Part shown: piece after piece, positions 60,908 through 64,000 of the stretch | How the letters are laid out: each line of letters opens with the position of its first letter | How positions within the stretch are numbered: the stretch's first letter is position 1 | NCBI RefSeq assembly: GCF_016127315.1 | Contig: NZ_CP065997.1 | Location: 6,386,001-6,450,000 of the forward strand | Direction of reading: 5' to 3' | Length of the DNA stretch: 64,000 nt | Source of the DNA: Achromobacter deleyi | Lineage (GTDB): Bacteria; Pseudomonadota; Gammaproteobacteria; Burkholderiales; Burkholderiaceae_B | Position numbers and translations under genes: made by a program | The notes under the pieces: model-generated | The model's input: the letters and a program-made list of their open reading frames with translations, nothing else | Told to the model about the DNA's origin: nothing | Databases searched by the model: none

Positions 60908-60934
60908 GACGTAATATTTGCCTAGGCAAATACA
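60906..60934 (+). promoter_or_regulatory. Promoter and MarR operator of the efflux operon
   Basis: TTGACG (60906-60911) serves as a -35 box, with a weak -10 such as AATACA at 60929-60934 (17-base spacing). The perfect 18-bp palindrome TATTTGCCTAGGCAAATA (60915-60932) fills the spacer. Its core CTAGGCA and outer T/A pairs match the operator at the regulator promoter, so the same MarR protein probably binds both. Confidence 0.72.
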
Positions 60935-60966
60935 GATTAATCAATTACTTTCAGCAGATTGTCAGG

Positions 60967-62394
60967 ATGAAACGCCTTCTTTCTACCGCATTAGTGCTGG
61001 CCTTGAGCGGTTGCGCCCTGATGGAACCCGGCTCCGAGCCGGTGGCCGCCCTGAATGAAACCAAGCTGGGCCTGACCGCCCAGGCCGTCGCCTGGCCCGA
61101 CACGCAATGGTGGCATCGCTACGGCGACAGCCAGCTCGACGCGCTGATGGACGAAGCGCTGGCCAACAGCCCGTCCATGACCGCCGCCCAGGCGCGCCTG
61201 GCCAAGGCCAACGCCGCCGTCAGCACCGCCCGCGCTCCCCTGATGCCGCGCGTGGACGCCAACTACACGCTCAACCGCGAGCACTTGTCCGGCGACTACA
61301 TCTACCCGGCGCCGCTGGGCGGATCGGTCGTCAGCGACAACCGCCTGGCGCTGGACTTCAGCTACGAGCTCGATTTCTGGGGCAAGAACCGCTCGCACCT
61401 GAAAGCCGCGGTCTCGCAGCAGGCCGCCGCCGCGGCCGACGCCCAGGCGGCGCGCAACGTGCTGGCCAGCGCCACCGTGCGCGCCTACCTCAATCTGCAG
61501 GACGCCTTCGCCCAGCGCGACGTCATCAAGCGCGTGCTGACCCAACGCGAGGAAGTGCTGTCGCTGACCCGCGGCCGCTATTCCGCCGGCCTGGACACCC
61601 AGGTCGAGGTCAAGCAGGCCGAATCGTCGCTGGCCGCCGGCCAGGTCGAGCTGACCCAGACCGAGACCACGCTGGCGCAACTGCGCAACCAGGTCGCGGC
61701 CCTGGCCGGCGCCGGCCCGCAGCGCGGCCAGTCGCTCGTGCAAGCCTCCCTGACCGCGCCTGCCGGCGGCGTGCCCGACAGCGTGCCGCTGGACCTGCTG
61801 GGCCACCGTCCCGACGTGGTCGCCGCGCGCTGGCGCGCCGAGGCCGCCCGGCACCAGATCGACAGCGCCCGCGCCGAGTTCTACCCCAACGTCAACCTCG
61901 TGGCCTTCGCCGGCTTCCAGGCGATCGGCACCGGCAACCTGCTCGGCGCCGCCGCCCGCACCGCCGGCTTCGGTCCGGCCATCACCCTGCCGATCTTCCA
62001 CGGCGGCGAGCTGAACGCCAACCTGGCCGGCCGCCGCGCCGACGCCGACCTGGCCGTGTCCGACTACAACCAGGCCGTGCTCGACGCCGTGCACCAGGTC
62101 GCCGACGCGCTCGACGGCCTGCGCCTGCTGGAACAGGAACGGACGCAGCAGCGCCAGGCGCGCGAAGCCATCGAGGCCGCCTATGAGCTGGCCGTCAACC
62201 GCTACAAGGCCGGCATGGGCAACTACCTGACCGTCCTGGTCGCGCAGACCGGCGTGCTGACCCAGGCGCGGCTCGACACCGACCTGCGCATCCGCGCCTA
62301 CCAGCTCGACGCCAACCTGGCCAACGCGCTGGGCGGCGGCTACGTCCCCGCCCCCGCGCAGCAGCCCGCGCCCGCCACGAACTCCACTCATTGA
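60967..62394 (+). CDS. Outer membrane efflux lipoprotein (NodT/OprM family)
   Basis: The 475-residue protein is the outer membrane channel of a tripartite pump. It has a lipoprotein signal with lipobox LSGC (cysteine at residue 17) and two OEP repeats, with TQWWHRYGDSQLDALMDEAL at the start of the first and DLLGHRPDVVAARWRAEAAR opening the second, and long periplasmic helices. It is followed by an EmrA-type adaptor and an EmrB-type transporter, completing the pump. It starts with AGG a few bases before the ATG. Confidence 0.94.
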   Translation: MKRLLSTALVLALSGCALMEPGSEPVAALNETKLGLTAQAVAWPDTQWWHRYGDSQLDALMDEALANSPSMTAAQARLAKANAAVSTARAPLMPRVDANYTLNREHLSGDYIYPAPLGGSVVSDNRLALDFSYELDFWGKNRSHLKAAVSQQAAAAADAQAARNVLASATVRAYLNLQDAFAQRDVIKRVLTQREEVLSLTRGRYSAGLDTQVEVKQAESSLAAGQVELTQTETTLAQLRNQVAALAGAGPQRGQSLVQASLTAPAGGVPDSVPLDLLGHRPDVVAARWRAEAARHQIDSARAEFYPNVNLVAFAGFQAIGTGNLLGAAARTAGFGPAITLPIFHGGELNANLAGRRADADLAVSDYNQAVLDAVHQVADALDGLRLLEQERTQQRQAREAIEAAYELAVNRYKAGMGNYLTVLVAQTGVLTQARLDTDLRIRAYQLDANLANALGGGYVPAPAQQPAPATNSTH

Positions 62395-62414
62395 ACGCTC
62401 CGGATTCAGACGTC

Positions 62415-63674
62415 ATGAACGCAGCCACTCCCACGACCAACCCCGCCCGCAAACGCCTGCTGCTGACCGCGACCGGCGTTTTCATCCTCATCGCGATCGC
62501 CTACGGCATCTGGTGGGCCCTGTTCGGCGCCCACTTCGAAAGCACCGACGACGCCTACGTGCACGGCAACCTGGTGCAGATCACGCCCCAGGTGCCCGGC
62601 ACCGTGGTCGCCATCGAGGCCGACGACACCGAGACCGTCACCGCCGGCCAGCCGCTGGTGCGCATCGATCCGGCCGACACGCAGGTCGCCCTGCAGCAGG
62701 CCGAGGCCAAGCTGGCGCAGACCGTGCGCCAGGTCCGCACCTACTACGTCCAGAACGACGCGCTGGCCGCTGACGTCGACCTGCGCCAGGCCGACATCCA
62801 GCGCGCGCAGGCCGAACTGACCCGCGCCCAGAGCGACGTCACCCGCCGCCAGCAACTGGCCAAGTCGGGCGGCGTCAGCGGCGAGGAAATCCTGCACGCC
62901 GAAGCCGCGCTCAAGACCGCGCAGTCCGGCCTGGCGCAGGCCCGCGCCGCGCTGGCCGCCTCGCGCGCCAAGCTGGCGACCAACCAGGCGCTGACGCAAG
63001 GCACCACGGTGGCCGACCACCCTGACGTGCGCCAGGCCGTCGCCGGCCTGCGCAACGCCTGGCTGGCGCAATCGCGCACGGTGCTGCCCGCCCCCGTCGG
63101 CGGCGTCATCGCCCGCCGCACCGTCCAGGTAGGCCAGCGCGTGGCCCCCGGCGCCGCGCTCATGACGGTGGTGCCGCTGGACCAGGTCTGGGTCGAAGCC
63201 AACTTCAAGGAAGGCCAGCTGCGCAAGATGCGCATCGGCCAGCCGGTCACGATGACCGCCGACCTGTACGGCAGCTCGGTCACCTACCACGGCAAGATCG
63301 CCGGCCTGGACGCCGGCACCGGCAGCGCCTTCGCCCTGCTGCCGGCCCAGAACGCCACCGGCAACTGGATCAAGGTGGTGCAGCGCGTGCCCGTGCGCAT
63401 CGCCCTCGACCCCGAGGACCTGAAGACGCATCCGCTGCGCGTGGGCCTGTCGATGGACGTGGAAGTCGACGTCGGCAAGCAGGACGGCGAAGCGCTGACC
63501 ACCGCCGCCCGCAAGGAACCGGCCTGGTCGACGCGCGCCTTCGAACCGGCCCATGACGAGGTCGACGCCCTGATCGGCAAGATCATCCAGGCCAACCTCG
63601 CCTCCGACGAATTCACCCCGCAGGCGGCGCAGTCGCCCGTGGCCAAAGAGGGCTTGGCGCTCGGCGCCAAGTAA
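62415..63674 (+). CDS. emrA: EmrA-family membrane fusion protein
   Basis: The 419-residue adaptor links the inner membrane transporter to the outer membrane channel. It has one N-terminal membrane helix (LLLTATGVFILIAIAYGIWW), the HlyD-type biotinyl-lipoyl segment (STDDAYVHGNLVQITPQVPG), a long coiled-coil hairpin at about residues 95-205, and the C-terminal beta-barrel (VWVEANFKEGQLRKMRIGQP). These match EmrA. The ATG at 62415 was chosen over a TTG at 62391 that overlaps the upstream gene. The EmrB-type gene starts 12 bases after its stop. Confidence 0.93.
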   Translation: MNAATPTTNPARKRLLLTATGVFILIAIAYGIWWALFGAHFESTDDAYVHGNLVQITPQVPGTVVAIEADDTETVTAGQPLVRIDPADTQVALQQAEAKLAQTVRQVRTYYVQNDALAADVDLRQADIQRAQAELTRAQSDVTRRQQLAKSGGVSGEEILHAEAALKTAQSGLAQARAALAASRAKLATNQALTQGTTVADHPDVRQAVAGLRNAWLAQSRTVLPAPVGGVIARRTVQVGQRVAPGAALMTVVPLDQVWVEANFKEGQLRKMRIGQPVTMTADLYGSSVTYHGKIAGLDAGTGSAFALLPAQNATGNWIKVVQRVPVRIALDPEDLKTHPLRVGLSMDVEVDVGKQDGEALTTAARKEPAWSTRAFEPAHDEVDALIGKIIQANLASDEFTPQAAQSPVAKEGLALGAK

Positions 63675-63686
63675 GGGAGCTTTCCC

Positions 63687-64000
63687 ATGAGCACCACCGC
63701 TCAGCCCGCGGCCGGCGGCGCCCCCGCCGAGCCGACCGTACTCCCGCCCGGGACCTACCCGCCGCTGGAAGGCGCCACCCGCATCATCGGGTCGATCGCG
63801 CTGTCCACGGCGGTGTTCATGAACGTGCTGGACACCTCGATCGCGAACGTGTCCATTCCCACCATCTCCGGCGACCTCGGTGTCAGCTCCAGCCAGGGCA
63901 CCTGGGTCATCACCTCGTTCGCGGTGGCCAACGCCATCACCGTGCCGCTGACCGGCTGGCTGACGCAGCGCTTCGGCCAGGTACGGCTGTTCCTGATCTC
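63687..64000 (+). CDS. emrB: EmrB-type DHA2 major facilitator efflux transporter (partial, 3' end outside window)
   Basis: The visible 104 residues begin MSTTAQPAAGG and enter the first membrane helices of a 14-helix DHA2 drug:H+ antiporter, with the family motif LDTSIANVSIPTISGDLG and the conserved STQ-like SSSQGTWVITSFAVANAI, followed by motif A start GWLTQRFGQVRLF. It follows emrA by 12 bases. With the adaptor and outer membrane channel it would make a tripartite pump for hydrophobic or phenolic compounds. The rest of the gene lies beyond the window. Confidence 0.92.
   Translation, partial: MSTTAQPAAGGAPAEPTVLPPGTYPPLEGATRIIGSIALSTAVFMNVLDTSIANVSIPTISGDLGVSSSQGTWVITSFAVANAITVPLTGWLTQRFGQVRLFLI

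Overview
The window is high-GC (roughly two thirds G+C) and its gene order and protein sequences point to a betaproteobacterium of the Alcaligenaceae, closest in feel to Bordetella or Achromobacter. This is a judgement from recognised protein families, not from a database search. It is ordinary chromosome: no tRNA, rRNA, insertion sequence, integrase, phage gene or CRISPR array was seen.

Layout. 1-6180 (minus): a housekeeping block ndk, rlmN, a short RodZ-like gene, ispG, hisS, yfgM and bamB (cut by the window edge). 6614-9520 (plus): valS. 9622-13939 (minus): an XRE-cupin regulator followed by a polar amino acid ABC importer and an FAD amine oxidoreductase, probably one catabolic unit. 14281-16044 (minus): rpsP-rimM-trmD, without rplS after it. 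16549-17130: a secreted two-repeat protein. 17196-20540 (minus): an orphan VirB9-like lipoprotein, alaS and a TusA-like protein overlapping the alaS end. 20786-24629 (minus): a dadA-like dehydrogenase coupled to an orphan UgpB-like binding protein, and a 2Fe-2S flavin reductase. 24685-25639: panD, and a Gdx/SugE guanidinium exporter behind a guanidine-II type riboswitch. 25692-30565 (minus): a MOSC protein and a complete hydroxyectoine operon ectR-ectABCD with a visible promoter. 30828-35032: an RpiR regulator with a class III aminotransferase, then TetR plus a DUF418 membrane protein. 35175-40104 (minus): parE, a YcxB-like gene and parC. 40431-50021: trxA, rho, a small secreted protein, yhdP, glnE and queH. 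50071-57133 (minus): an aromatic (aralkyl) amine dehydrogenase cluster with its TTQ subunits, maturation proteins, a cytochrome c, an outer membrane protein, an aldehyde dehydrogenase and an AraC regulator. 57292-60329: a quinone oxidoreductase and two divergent EamA transporters. 60361-64000 (plus): a MarR regulator and an EmrAB/OprM-type tripartite efflux operon, running off the window.

How genes work together. The amine dehydrogenase would oxidise compounds such as phenethylamine or tyramine in the periplasm, pass electrons to the clustered cytochrome c, and the aldehyde would be oxidised to an aryl acetate by the neighbouring dehydrogenase. EctA, EctB, EctC and EctD turn aspartate semialdehyde into ectoine and 5-hydroxyectoine under a MarR-type regulator carried as the first gene of the operon. 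The efflux regulator and pump genes carry near-identical operators between their -35 and -10 boxes.

The observations that most deserve a second look are: a Met-free mono-haem cytochrome in a TTQ enzyme cluster that has no mauG; the guanidine-II riboswitch with an unusually long structured linker; the paired MarR operators with a probably leaderless regulator mRNA; the orphan VirB9-like lipoprotein next to alaS; and Gln in place of the usual Ser at the quinolone-contact position of ParC.
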